Shown one piece after another: positions 7,765 through 16,238 of a DNA stretch of 64,000 bases. The notes beneath the pieces are model-generated. The model saw only the letters and a list, made by a program, of their open reading frames with translations, ran no database searches and was not told where the DNA came from. Each line of letters starts with the position of its first letter. Position 1 is the stretch's first letter. The stretch is from Tistlia consotensis USBA 355. Its GTDB lineage: Bacteria; Pseudomonadota; Alphaproteobacteria; Kiloniellales; DSM-21159. The position numbers and the translations under genes were made by a program. The stretch spans positions 280,124-344,123 of the forward strand of contig NZ_FWZX01000002.1 in the NCBI RefSeq assembly GCF_900177295.1. Reading direction: 5' to 3'.

Positions 7765-10623
7765 CTAGGCGCCTACGGCGCTCCGTTCGTCCGGGGCGTC
7801 GCTGCCCTCCCCGGGCGGAGCCTGGCTCGAATCGCTGCCGTGGCCGGACAGGGCCTCGGCCTCCAGGACGAGGCCCCGGCCGAGGATCAGGTGGTGATCC
7901 AGCAGGTTCGGATTGCCGCCGGTCAGGGCGTTGTAGCCGAGCCAGAGCTCGCTGCGCAGCCCCGTGTCGCGGTCGTCGGCGCGCTTGCCGAGGGTCTCGA
8001 CGAAGACCTCCGCCGCCGCGCGGATCTGCTCGCCCGACGGCTTCTCGACGCGCAGCCCTTCGAGCCCGGGCCGGCCCTCCCGCTGCAGCCGTTCCGCCAG
8101 CCGACGCAGCGACAGCGTCTCGCCGTGCTTGTCCAGGAAGCGGCCGAACAGCGCGCCGTCGCGCGCGGACAGCGGATAGTGCAGCCAGGGATCGTAGGCG
8201 TCGATCGTCAGGCAGGCGGTGCCGCAGAGGCGCGCATAGAGCGTCCAGAACAGGCCGCGGGCGACGGCGAAGCGGCTGCGGGACAGGGCTTCCAGGGCGG
8301 CGCCGGCCGCGAAGTCCTCGTTGCCCAGCAGGCGGATCGCGCCGCCGGCCGGCCAGTCCTGCTTGCGGCCGCCGAGCACCAGCACCTGCCATCCCTTCTC
8401 TTCGAAGGCCCGGGCCAGGGGCAGGAGCTCCCTGGCCTTGATCGACCGCGTCTTGGAGTAGGGAATGTAGGAATGGATCTCCCGGTCCCGTGCGGGGTCG
8501 GCCAGGATCGTGAGGACCTTCCTGCCCGCCTCGACAGGCGGCTCGCACTGCGCTTCTGACCGGTAGATGGAAGGCAGCTGGATCGCCTTCTTCAGCCGTC
8601 GCACCGAGCGCCGGCTGACGGTATCCCAGGGGGCCGTCTGGCGGGCCGAGAGGCCCCTCTGCTGCCTCAGCAGCTCGCGTTGCCCGGCTTCGAGCGCGCG
8701 CAGCTTGAAGCGCTCGACGAAGGCCAGGTCCTGCTGCATCTCGGCCTCGAGCGTCTTCACCTCCTTGGTGATCTCGGCGATCTCGGCCTCGGTGTGCCGC
8801 TGCGCCTCCTTGAGCGCCTCGGCCGTCGGCAGCTGCAGGGCGCCGAGGCGCTGGCCGGCACGCACGGCCTGCCGCGGCAGCCATCGGATCTTCACCGCGT
8901 CGCTGCCCAGGCCCGCGAGCCCGAGCTCCTCGCGCGCCTCGCGCGGCAGCCACAGCTCGGCGGGCGGGGTGAAGGGCATCATGCGGGCGACGTTGTAGAG
9001 CAGGATCAGCGAGGCGACCGGCTTCTGCGGATCGAGCGCCAGGCTGAGCTGCCGGTCGAAGTGCAGTCGGCCCGCCGCCGCCAGCAGCGCCCGCGTCGCG
9101 AAAGGCTTCTTCGGCAGCGGAACGGCGACCTCGGGCTTGGCGCTCGACCGGTAGCCGATCAACCTGTCGGCGCGGCGGCGGCTGAGCGCCGGAAGCAGAG
9201 GCCTGGCCGGCAGCGCGCCGTGCACCGCGGCACCGTTGACCCGGCCCTCGCAGAGTTCGCCGAGCGCCTGCGCGAGCAGCTCCGCGCCTGGCCGGGCGAG
9301 GCCGTGCGGGCGCACGAAATGCGCAACGAAGGCCTCGTTGATCGCCCGGTACTTCCCCGGATCCGCCAGGCAGGCTTCGAGCTGCTTGATGTTCTTGGCG
9401 ATGCCCTTGGCGATGTGGGTCGGGCCGCCGTGCTTCGCCATCAGGTGCCGGAAGTGGATCGTGCCCACGGTCCCGACGTTCGTCGCGCGGTCGATGATCG
9501 AGAAGACGGGGGCGCCGACGATCGCCGCGTCGATCTGGGAGCTCGTGTTCAGCCCGACCGTGGCGTCGGCATAGTAGAGGGTGTCGTAGAAATCGGTCTG
9601 GGTCTCGGGGCCCTGCAGGTCCGGGCCGTAGCGCCAGACGGTGACGTTGCGGTGGCCGTCGAGCTGCGACGGCTCCCAGATCGCGAGGTTGCGCGGGTGC
9701 GGCCGGATCAGCACGCTGGCGTTGGCCAGGCGCGGCTCGCGGCTCGCGCGCAGCGCCTTCAGCCACTTCAGGACGAAGGCGCGCTCGTTGCCGGCGATCT
9801 GGCTCGACGAGCAGAGGTAGACGACGAGCTTCTGGTCCTCGGGCAGGCCGAGCAGCCGCAGCCACTCCGCGCGGCTCCGGCTCGGCTTCTTTTCGAACCA
9901 GGCGTCGAAGGTCTGGGCACCGGTCGTGACGACATGGTCCTCCGGCACGCCGTGATAGAGCCGCGCCTCCCGCTTCTGGGCGTCGTTCCAGACCGTCACG
10001 AGGTTCGGGACGAAGCGGATCAGTCCCTTGTTGGTCAGGTTGTCCCAGCTGGCGACGCAGAGGCCCGTCGGGATGTCTTCGGCCGCCGCCGCCTTCAGCA
10101 GGTCGACCTGCGGCGAGCCGTAGTCGATCAGCGGCGAGACCACCACCGCGTCGGGCCGGATCGCGCGCAGCAGCGCGAGGTCGCTCTCGAAGGGCGGGGT
10201 GGCGGCCTCGCCCCGGGCCAGCAGGCGCTGCAGGGCGGCCAGCCGACGGCGGCTCATCGGCAGCTCCGGGGGGAAGGCCTCCATGATCGCCGGGGGCGCC
10301 AGGTGCTGTGCCCGCTTGCGCAGCATCTCGACCTTCCGGAAGGCCGGGCTGAAATAGCGCAGATAGTCCTGGCCGAGCCGCAGCATCCGTCGTCGGCGTC
10401 GCTCTTCCTTCTCCGCGGGGAGCGCGCAGAGGGTCACCGGTCGTGCCAGGGGGCGCCGGGCGCACCAGTCGAAAAAGCCGCCGGCCAGGCTGTTCGTCGC
10501 CTCGTAGGCGATGACCACCTCGGTGCCGCGCTCCATGAGCCGGTCGAGGGCTGGGCCGAAATGGCGGAGCACCACGCTCGGTTCTCTCAGGACGAACAGG
10601 AGGCGACGAGGCTGTTCCGTCAT
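7765..10623 (-). CDS. Large polysaccharide transferase, CDP-glycerol-transferase-like N-terminus
   Basis: A 952-aa soluble protein. Residues about 1-430 form a GT-B-like region resembling CDP-glycerol glycerophosphotransferases and capsule transferases: SVLIRPHPRN near 305-315, then DTLYYADATVGLNTSSQIDA and GAPVFSI, the usual RPHP...D...TSS...E/D pattern. A long charged coiled coil (about 595-665, rich in EAEIAEITKEVKTLEAEM) separates it from a second domain (about 680-900) starting VLTILADPARDREIHSY that I do not recognise. The start ATG is at 10621-10623. The gene is 72 nt upstream of the pseudo-Wzt gene, same strand. It probably adds or polymerises a phosphoglycosyl or glycosyl unit at the cytoplasmic face; the exact substrate is unknown. 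Confidence 0.72.
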   Translation of the reverse strand: MTEQPRRLLFVLREPSVVLRHFGPALDRLMERGTEVVIAYEATNSLAGGFFDWCARRPLARPVTLCALPAEKEERRRRRMLRLGQDYLRYFSPAFRKVEMLRKRAQHLAPPAIMEAFPPELPMSRRRLAALQRLLARGEAATPPFESDLALLRAIRPDAVVVSPLIDYGSPQVDLLKAAAAEDIPTGLCVASWDNLTNKGLIRFVPNLVTVWNDAQKREARLYHGVPEDHVVTTGAQTFDAWFEKKPSRSRAEWLRLLGLPEDQKLVVYLCSSSQIAGNERAFVLKWLKALRASREPRLANASVLIRPHPRNLAIWEPSQLDGHRNVTVWRYGPDLQGPETQTDFYDTLYYADATVGLNTSSQIDAAIVGAPVFSIIDRATNVGTVGTIHFRHLMAKHGGPTHIAKGIAKNIKQLEACLADPGKYRAINEAFVAHFVRPHGLARPGAELLAQALGELCEGRVNGAAVHGALPARPLLPALSRRRADRLIGYRSSAKPEVAVPLPKKPFATRALLAAAGRLHFDRQLSLALDPQKPVASLILLYNVARMMPFTPPAELWLPREAREELGLAGLGSDAVKIRWLPRQAVRAGQRLGALQLPTAEALKEAQRHTEAEIAEITKEVKTLEAEMQQDLAFVERFKLRALEAGQRELLRQQRGLSARQTAPWDTVSRRSVRRLKKAIQLPSIYRSEAQCEPPVEAGRKVLTILADPARDREIHSYIPYSKTRSIKARELLPLARAFEEKGWQVLVLGGRKQDWPAGGAIRLLGNEDFAAGAALEALSRSRFAVARGLFWTLYARLCGTACLTIDAYDPWLHYPLSARDGALFGRFLDKHGETLSLRRLAERLQREGRPGLEGLRVEKPSGEQIRAAAEVFVETLGKRADDRDTGLRSELWLGYNALTGGNPNLLDHHLILGRGLVLEAEALSGHGSDSSQAPPGEGSDAPDERSAVGA

Positions 10624-10661
10624 GACTGCTCTACGAGCCCCGGTTCTGGATCCCTGGCGTC

Positions 10662-10684
10662 CGCCTGCCGCTCAGCGGCAGGCG
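10662..10684. other. Perfect 10-bp stem-loop in the leader between two transferase genes
   Basis: Within the 294-bp gap between the two large transferase genes (10,624-10,917), CGCCTGCCGC and GCGGCAGGCG form a perfect 10-bp stem around a TCA loop. It lies about 40 nt before the start of the 952-aa gene. No T-run follows on either side, so it is not a standard terminator. It could be an attenuator or an mRNA-stability hairpin. The rest of the gap holds no convincing gene; a slightly less GC-rich patch at about 10,740-10,790 could contain a promoter but has no clear hexamers. Confidence 0.4.
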
Positions 10685-10917
10685 ATGCGGTGGCCGGAGG
10701 ACGCGGCCGCCATCCGGCTTCGACGATGCCCGAGGCATTGGGTCAAGTGAAACTCCAAGTAAAGCCGGACAAGCAAGAATAGAGCCCGCTCCCGCGGAGG
10801 GATTCTCGCGGAGGTCGTGCTGCCCGGGTCGCCGCCGGTTCCTGCCGAGGCCCTAGCACGAACCCCCAAGGCGTGTCACTGCCGGAAGGCGGCAGCGTCC
10901 GCGATCCGCCGCCCCGG

Positions 10918-12648
10918 TCAAGGGCAGCCTGCCCCGTCGTCGTCGCATTCCGAGATCGCCATGGGCGAGCCGCGGCGGGCTTCGGCCGGGGCCTCTCCGG
11001 ATCGCTCCAACGGCCGCCAGCCGCCGCCCTCGGCATCCCGCTCGACCACGAACTGCGCGAGGTCGCCGTTGCCGATGAAGCCGCCGTCGGCGGCCCACTT
11101 CCGGAAGTAGTTGGGGGCGTTCGGCTGGTCCATCCACTGGACCACGGCCTTGCGGTAGCGCGCCTGCAGCTCCGTCCGTCCCGGCGGCCCGGGAGACTGC
11201 AGACGCCGTTCCATCTCGCGGACGCCCGCCAGCAGGTCCTCCGGCGTCAACTCGATGTAGTCGTAGAGGGCGTCCGCGCGGAAGTGGTCCAGGTGATGGC
11301 GGCCGCAGGTCTCCTCCAGGCTCAGGAAGCGGCCGCTCTCGGCCTCGCAGACGTACTTCGGCACCAGCAGGTCGGCCGGCCCGATCGGCCAGTTCACCGC
11401 GATGTGGGTCGCGTTGACCAGCAGCATCGGCGTTCCGGTCATGAAGGGGATGATCATCGGTCCGGAGTCGGACGCGAGGAAGAAGACGCTACGCGCGATG
11501 CAGTAGTAGTCCAGCGCGGGGACGCTCTCCGGGTTGGTCGCGATGTCCACGACCGAAGGCAGCGACAGCGGAGTCATGAACCGGTCACCGAGCCGGACCA
11601 CGGTGTAGCCCGCCTCGGTCAGGTAGCGGATCGCCGGAAGATAGTTGTCGACCGTGTTGTTCCGGGTCGATTCGTTGCGCGGCAGCACGACCGTGCCGTC
11701 GGGCAGGATGGCCGCCGACTTGTTGCCCGACTTGTAGCCCGGCTCGCGGATGTGCAGGGCGACGATGCGGGCGTCGGGGGGAATACCCAGCCGCTCCGCC
11801 AGCGCGGCGAGGCGCTGCTCGTCGGCCTTGCGGAGGTGCATCGGCTGCGTTTCCGCGACCAGCCGGCGCCTGTAGTAGGACTCGCCCTGGCCGGCGACGA
11901 GCATCCTGGCGTGCCGTGCCGGCGCCTGCTCCTGCCGCTCCCGGCGGCGGATGCGCCATTGGTGGAGCGGCCAGGTCCAGAAGCGGCTGGGATCGAGGGG
12001 ATGCTCGCGGCAGACCTTGGCGAACTCGCCCTGGTGCTCCGCGAGCAGTTGCTCGACCCGCTTCAACTCGTGACGTACCTGCCGCAGCTCGTCCTTGCGC
12101 TCGACGCTCTCGGCCTTCGCGGCCTTGTCCTTGTCCCGGCCGCCGCCGGTTCTGGCCGCCGTGCGGGCCTTGCTCCGCGCGGCCATCAGCCTTTCCTTCC
12201 GGCGGGCCAGACGCCGCTGCTTGCACTGCAGCCCTCGGATCCGCAGGGCGATGCGGAGCCGGTATTCCTTCTCCAGCCATTCGCCGTCGACGGGCAGGCC
12301 GATCTTGCGCCGCAGCCTCTGCTGCAGGCGGCGGTCGGGATCCCGGGACAGCTGTTGCTCGGCGAGGTGCGCCTGCTCCTGCCGCAGCAGGTCGCGATCG
12401 GCGTACCAGTTGAGCACGCGGTCGAGCAGGCGGCAGCTCGGCAGCCGCCGGACGCCGGGCATCACGAGGTCGAAACAGGTGCGATTCGGCAGATTTGGCG
12501 GCTCGACGAGGTAGAGCCAAGCGTCGTTGCGCCGCGCCGTCGCGGCAGCCTGCATAACCTCGAGGTTGAGATGGCCGAAATACTTGCCCGCTGGCCGGAA
12601 GACCAGAAGTGGCCGTCGGCTCAAGCGGAGGGCACGTTCCCAGGGCAT
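10918..12648 (-). CDS. Putative glycosyltransferase, TIGR04372 family, with coiled-coil insert
   Basis: A 576-aa protein. The C-terminal half has the hallmarks of TIGR04372 transferases: ALHIREPGY (297-305), [13 protein letters not shown] (about 324-336), VVRLGD (350-355), then [20 protein letters not shown]. This family occurs in O-antigen and capsule clusters, often beside sugar O-methyltransferases as here. The N-terminus [16 protein letters not shown] (about 15-30) also fits. An unusual Lys/Arg/Glu-rich segment (about 135-215) is predicted to be coiled coil. Start is ATG 12646-12648. It is the first gene of the leftward run and faces an epimerase gene across a 237-bp divergent region. Donor and acceptor cannot be read from sequence. 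Confidence 0.75.
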   Translation of the reverse strand: MPWERALRLSRRPLLVFRPAGKYFGHLNLEVMQAAATARRNDAWLYLVEPPNLPNRTCFDLVMPGVRRLPSCRLLDRVLNWYADRDLLRQEQAHLAEQQLSRDPDRRLQQRLRRKIGLPVDGEWLEKEYRLRIALRIRGLQCKQRRLARRKERLMAARSKARTAARTGGGRDKDKAAKAESVERKDELRQVRHELKRVEQLLAEHQGEFAKVCREHPLDPSRFWTWPLHQWRIRRRERQEQAPARHARMLVAGQGESYYRRRLVAETQPMHLRKADEQRLAALAERLGIPPDARIVALHIREPGYKSGNKSAAILPDGTVVLPRNESTRNNTVDNYLPAIRYLTEAGYTVVRLGDRFMTPLSLPSVVDIATNPESVPALDYYCIARSVFFLASDSGPMIIPFMTGTPMLLVNATHIAVNWPIGPADLLVPKYVCEAESGRFLSLEETCGRHHLDHFRADALYDYIELTPEDLLAGVREMERRLQSPGPPGRTELQARYRKAVVQWMDQPNAPNYFRKWAADGGFIGNGDLAQFVVERDAEGGGWRPLERSGEAPAEARRGSPMAISECDDDGAGCP

Positions 12649-12818
12649 CTGAGTCGAAGTCTAAGCTCTCGCCGCGGGCGAACAAGAAACAAACGCCGAC
12701 ACGACAGGGAGTGCAGCCGCCGAGCGTCGCGGCCCTTATGCCATGAGGTGGCGACCGCCAAAAGACAAAAAGCGGCGCGGCAGGCGTGTGGCGGCCGGCG
12801 GGCCGCCGGCACATCCAG

Positions 12819-12847
12819 TTGACAAGGGACGGGCGCGCTGGCATGCC
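12819..12847 (+). promoter_or_regulatory. Possible promoter in the divergent region before the 12.9-kb epimerase
   Basis: The 237-bp divergent gap (12,649-12,885) is expected to hold promoters for both directions. A perfect TTGACA is at 12,819-12,824; about 17 nt later the sequence is GCATGC, a poor -10. Just before it, GCCGGC-GGGCC-GCCGGC forms a GC-rich dyad (about 12,794-12,810). The -35 is good and the -10 weak, so this is a suggestion only. No small gene is seen in the gap. Confidence 0.3.
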
Positions 12848-12885
12848 CGCTGCGTCGTTCACGCAAAGCGAAGATCTGCCTGCAC

Positions 12886-13881
12886 ATGAAAACGTTGGTG
12901 ACCGGGGGAGCCGGCTTCATCGGAAGCCATTTGGTCGAGCGTCTGCTCGCCGAAGGGCACGATGTCACGGTCATCGACAACTTCACGACCGGGCGGCAAG
13001 CCAATCTCGATCTCGCCGATCCCGAGGGGCGCGTGCGGCTGGTCCGTGTCGACGTGGCCGACCCGGAGGCGCTGCGGCCGCATTTCGAGGGCGTGGAGTG
13101 GGTCTTCCACCTGGCCGCCCTGGCCGACATCGTGCCCTCGATCGACCATCCGATGCTCTACCATCGCACGAACGTCGACGGGACGATCGCCGTCCTGGAG
13201 GCGGCGCGAGCCGCCGGTACGCTGAAGAAGCTCGTCTATGTCGCCTCTTCGTCGTCCTACGGCTTTCCCGACACCGTGCCGACGCCGGAAGAGGAGCCGA
13301 TCCGGCCGACCCATCCCTATGGCCTGACCAAGGCCCTCGGCGAGCAGTACGTGCTGTCCTGGGCCAAGATGTACCGGCTGCCGACGGTTTCCCTGCGGCT
13401 GTTCAACGTCTACGGCCTGCGCTCCCGCACCTCGGGCGCCTATGGCGCCGTGTTCGGCGTGTTCCTCAAGCAGAAGCTGGACGGCCATCCCTTCACCGTG
13501 GTCGGCGACGGCACGCAGACGCGCGACTTCACCTACGTGACCGACGTGGTCAACGCCCTGGTCACGGCGGCGGCCTCGGACGTCTCCGGCGAGTGCTTCA
13601 ACGTCGGCTCGGGCCACACCTACAGCGTCAACCGGCTGGTCGAGCTGCTCGGCGGCGAGATCGTCTACGTGCCCAAGCGGCCGGGCGAGCCGGACTGCAC
13701 CTTCGCCGACACGGCCAAGATCCGCCGGGTGCTCGGCTGGGCGCCGAAGGTGAGCTTCGAGGAAGGCGTCTCGACGATGGTCGAGAACATCGAGATGTGG
13801 CGAGACGCGCCGCTCTGGACCGTCGACTCGATCGCCGACGCCACCCGGCAGTGGTTCAAGTACCTCAAGTCCGAGGCCTGA
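12886..13881 (+). CDS. UDP-hexose 4-epimerase-like NAD-dependent SDR
   Basis: A 331-aa extended SDR. It starts [15 protein letters not shown], giving the full NAD motif at 7-15, then DNFTTGR (31-37), a motif shared by UDP-GlcNAc/GalNAc 4-epimerases such as WbpP. The catalytic serines lie in VASSSSYG (119-126) and the base is Tyr145-GLT-Lys149. [10 protein letters not shown] follows as usual. Only a weak ribosome-binding site is visible before the ATG. It is the only gene in a short rightward unit, convergent with rfbA. Likely role: supplying a C4-epimerised UDP-sugar for the polysaccharide. Exact sugar unknown. Confidence 0.88.
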   Translation: MKTLVTGGAGFIGSHLVERLLAEGHDVTVIDNFTTGRQANLDLADPEGRVRLVRVDVADPEALRPHFEGVEWVFHLAALADIVPSIDHPMLYHRTNVDGTIAVLEAARAAGTLKKLVYVASSSSYGFPDTVPTPEEEPIRPTHPYGLTKALGEQYVLSWAKMYRLPTVSLRLFNVYGLRSRTSGAYGAVFGVFLKQKLDGHPFTVVGDGTQTRDFTYVTDVVNALVTAAASDVSGECFNVGSGHTYSVNRLVELLGGEIVYVPKRPGEPDCTFADTAKIRRVLGWAPKVSFEEGVSTMVENIEMWRDAPLWTVDSIADATRQWFKYLKSEA

Positions 13882-13882
13882 G

Positions 13883-13902
13883 GCGCCTGCGCCGGCAGGC
13901 GC
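13883..13902. terminator. Stem-loop between convergent epimerase and rfbA
   Basis: GCGCCTGC and GCAGGCGC form a perfect 8-bp stem around a 4-nt GCCG loop. It starts 2 nt after the epimerase stop and ends 7 nt before the rfbA stop on the other strand. No T-run is present, but position between convergent genes suggests a two-way transcription end. Confidence 0.45.
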
Positions 13903-13909
13903 GGCCGGG

Positions 13910-14788
13910 TCAGCCCGCCGCTTCCTCTTCCAGGATCCGTTTCAGGTAGGCCCGGATCGGGGCGTTGGCCGGATCCTCGGCCAGGCGCTCGAGCTGTGCC
14001 GCGTCGATCAGGCCCTGGCGGAAGGCGACCTCCTCCGGGCAGGCGACGTGCTGGCCCTGGCGGGCCTGGACGGTCTGCACGAAGAGCGAGGCCTGAAGCA
14101 GCGACTCGTGGGTCCCGGTGTCGAGCCAGGCGTAGCCGCGGCCGAGCCGCTCGACCGTCAGTCCGCCGCGCTCCAGGTAGGCCTGGTTGACGTCGCTGAT
14201 CTCCAGCTCGCCGCGCGCCGAGGGCTTCACCGCGCCGGCGATCTCCACCACCTCGTTGTCGTAGAAATAGAGCCCGGTCACGGCCCAGCTGGAGCGCGTC
14301 TGCTTCGGCTTCTCGACGATCGAGGCCGGCCGGCCGGCGCGGTCGAAGCTGACGATGCCGTAGCGCGACGGCTCGGCGACCTGATAGGCGAGCAGGGTCG
14401 CCCCCTGCTGCCGGCCGGCCGCCCGCTGAAGGATCTCCGGCAGGCCGTGGCCGTAGAAGACGTTGTCGCCGAGCGCCAGGGCGCAGGCGTCCCGGCCGAT
14501 GAACGCGCGGCCGATCAGGAAGGCCTGGGCCAGGCCGTCCGGCGAGGGCTGCACGGCGTAGCTCAGCGACAGGCCCCACTGGCTGCCGTCGCCGAGCAGC
14601 TGCCGGAAGGTCGCCTGCTCGTGGGGCAGGGTGATCAGCAGGATGTCGCGGATGCCGGCGAGCATCAGCGTCGACAGCGGATAGTAGATCATCGGCTTGT
14701 CGAAGACCGGCAGCAGCTGCTTGCTGACCGCGCGGGTCACCGGGAACAGCCTGCTGCCCGTGCCGCCGGCGAGAATGATTGCCTTCAT
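13910..14788 (-). CDS. rfbA: Glucose-1-phosphate thymidylyltransferase
   Basis: A 292-aa protein of the expected length for RmlA/RfbA. It carries the nucleotidyltransferase signature GGTGSRLFP at 8-16 with [17 protein letters not shown] just after, and further family motifs [15 protein letters not shown] and [13 protein letters not shown]. The enzyme makes dTDP-glucose from glucose-1-phosphate and dTTP, the first step to dTDP-rhamnose and other dTDP-deoxysugars. rfbC is 6.6 kb away in the same cluster, but rfbB and rfbD are not in the window unless the 407-1417 dehydratase serves as the 4,6-dehydratase. It is a lone leftward gene, divergent from the O-methyltransferase. Confidence 0.96.
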   Translation of the reverse strand: MKAIILAGGTGSRLFPVTRAVSKQLLPVFDKPMIYYPLSTLMLAGIRDILLITLPHEQATFRQLLGDGSQWGLSLSYAVQPSPDGLAQAFLIGRAFIGRDACALALGDNVFYGHGLPEILQRAAGRQQGATLLAYQVAEPSRYGIVSFDRAGRPASIVEKPKQTRSSWAVTGLYFYDNEVVEIAGAVKPSARGELEISDVNQAYLERGGLTVERLGRGYAWLDTGTHESLLQASLFVQTVQARQGQHVACPEEVAFRQGLIDAAQLERLAEDPANAPIRAYLKRILEEEAAG

Positions 14789-14918
14789 GCCCGATCGTCG
14801 CGCAGCAGCGTGATCCCTCCAGCGGTACTGCGCCGCACCCAGCGTGCGGCACCGCGCCGACCGTCATGCCATCGTCGGGCGCTTCCCGGCAAGCACGGCG
14901 ATCGGCCGGCCGCGGCTG

Positions 14919-14946
14919 TTGCGCCCGGCCGGTGCCTTGCCTAAAA
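14919..14946 (+). promoter_or_regulatory. Weak promoter candidate before the first sugar O-methyltransferase
   Basis: TTGCGC at 14,919-14,924 and CTAAAA at 14,941-14,946, 16 nt apart, in the 231-bp divergent gap between rfbA and the O-methyltransferase. CTAAAA is one of very few AT-rich hexamers here. Support is weak. Confidence 0.22.
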
Positions 14947-15019
14947 GGCGCCAGTGACGGACAGCGGCGGCCCGTCGACCGGCCCCGTCCGCGATCCACC
15001 TGGGCCGCCAGAGGAAAGA

Positions 15020-16087
15020 ATGTCAGCAGCCGAACGGCTCGCAGCGCGCCTCGCGGCGCTTCGTGAGAGCGCCGCCTTCCGGAACTACCTCGAGGTGCGC
15101 GACGCGGTGCTTCGCCTGAAGGACCAGGCCGGAACCGCGGGCGAGCCGAGCCGCTACTGGCAGGAGGAGCTGGCCGGCTTCGAGTACCTGCTCGACGCCT
15201 CGCCGCTCGTCGTCGAGAAGCTGCTGCACCACAGCTACCACCTCACCGGCCTCAAGGTTTACGACTACCGCAGCGGCAAGGAAGCTGCGCAGCGGCAGTT
15301 CGAGGAGAAGCTGGCGGCCCTGATCGAGCTCGGCGGCCGCGACCTGCTTGTGCCCCAGCCGCGCGCGCTCGGCGGCTTCGGCTTCGAGATCGACGGCGCG
15401 CTCTACAACATCGACACCCTGAAGTTCTTCGAGGTGCTGATCGGCATGCGGCGGGCCGGGGTCCTGCCGCCGGCGGACGGCGAGCGCCGCTGCCTGCTGG
15501 AGGTCGGCGCCGGCTGGGGCGGCTTCGCCCACGCCTACAAGACCCTGCGGCCCGACACGACCTACGTGATCGTCGACCTGCCGGAGGTCCTGCTGTTCTC
15601 CGGAACCTATATCAGGACCGTCTTTCCCGCGGCCCGGCTGCACTTCCACGACGCCGCCGACCCGATCCCGAAGGGGAGGTGGCGGGACTACGACTTCGTG
15701 CTGCTGCCGAACACCGCCCTGGATCAGCTCCGCCCGGACCGGCTCGATCTCGTCGTCAACATGGTCTCCTTCCAGGAGATGACCGCCGAGCAGTGCCTCG
15801 GCTACGTCGCCAAGGCGGCGGCCCTGCACTGTCCCGTGCTGTACAGCCTCAACCGGGACCGCAGCCCCTACAATCCGCAGATGACCGCGGTCTCGGAGCT
15901 GATCGGCGAGCACTACGACACCGAGGAGGTGGCGCTGCTCGACGTGCCCTACACGAAGATGCTGCAGCCGACCGGCAGGAAGAAGAAGGACGGCGAACGG
16001 ACCGAGCGGTCCTATCGGCACCTGGTCGGCCGCCGCCGTGCCGCCGCGCCCGGCGCGGGCGGGTTCCTGCGCCGTCTTTTCGGCTAG
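15020..16087 (+). CDS. Putative sugar O-methyltransferase (TIGR04371-like), copy 1
   Basis: A 355-aa SAM-dependent methyltransferase. The SAM loop reads EVGAGWGG (161-168), then VIVDLPEVLLFSGTY, and MVSFQEMT. This is the putative sugar O-methyltransferase family found in surface-polysaccharide clusters. The ATG at 15,020 was chosen because GAGGAAAG lies 5-8 nt upstream; a GTG at 14,954 in frame lacks one and would add a proline-rich tail. A clear paralogue lies at 22.9-24.1 kb. It probably methylates a hydroxyl on a sugar in the chain, perhaps the terminal residue that the Wzt-C domain recognises before export. The last point is inferred from the proximity to the exporter. Confidence 0.82.
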   Translation: MSAAERLAARLAALRESAAFRNYLEVRDAVLRLKDQAGTAGEPSRYWQEELAGFEYLLDASPLVVEKLLHHSYHLTGLKVYDYRSGKEAAQRQFEEKLAALIELGGRDLLVPQPRALGGFGFEIDGALYNIDTLKFFEVLIGMRRAGVLPPADGERRCLLEVGAGWGGFAHAYKTLRPDTTYVIVDLPEVLLFSGTYIRTVFPAARLHFHDAADPIPKGRWRDYDFVLLPNTALDQLRPDRLDLVVNMVSFQEMTAEQCLGYVAKAAALHCPVLYSLNRDRSPYNPQMTAVSELIGEHYDTEEVALLDVPYTKMLQPTGRKKKDGERTERSYRHLVGRRRAAAPGAGGFLRRLFG

Positions 16088-16128
16088 AGACGGCCTTCCG
16101 GCGCCGGGCGAGGCCGCCAAAAAGCGCT

Positions 16129-16157
16129 TTGTCAGCGACCCGGCATTTGTGTATCCC
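16129..16157 (+). promoter_or_regulatory. Candidate promoter for the intact Wzt/Wzm operon
   Basis: TTGTCA at 16,129-16,134 and TATCCC at 16,152-16,157 with an ideal 17-nt spacer, in the 151-bp gap between the O-methyltransferase and the ABC ATPase gene. It is about 80 nt upstream of the chosen ATG. Confidence 0.4.
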
Positions 16158-16238
16158 AAGGGGCCCATTGCGCAGCTGCGAACCGCCAGGCGACTGGACG
16201 GCGGCCACACTTTCCCCGAAGTGGTGAAGAACCTGTCG

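Noticed and set aside
4694-10465. A continuous 1,923-codon minus-strand frame through three genes
   Set aside because: It passes through the transferase and pseudo-Wzt genes in another frame, rich in Ala/Arg/Gly/Pro with no motifs; only its last 288 codons, the Wzm permease, are real. Long open frames of this kind are normal in DNA this GC-rich.
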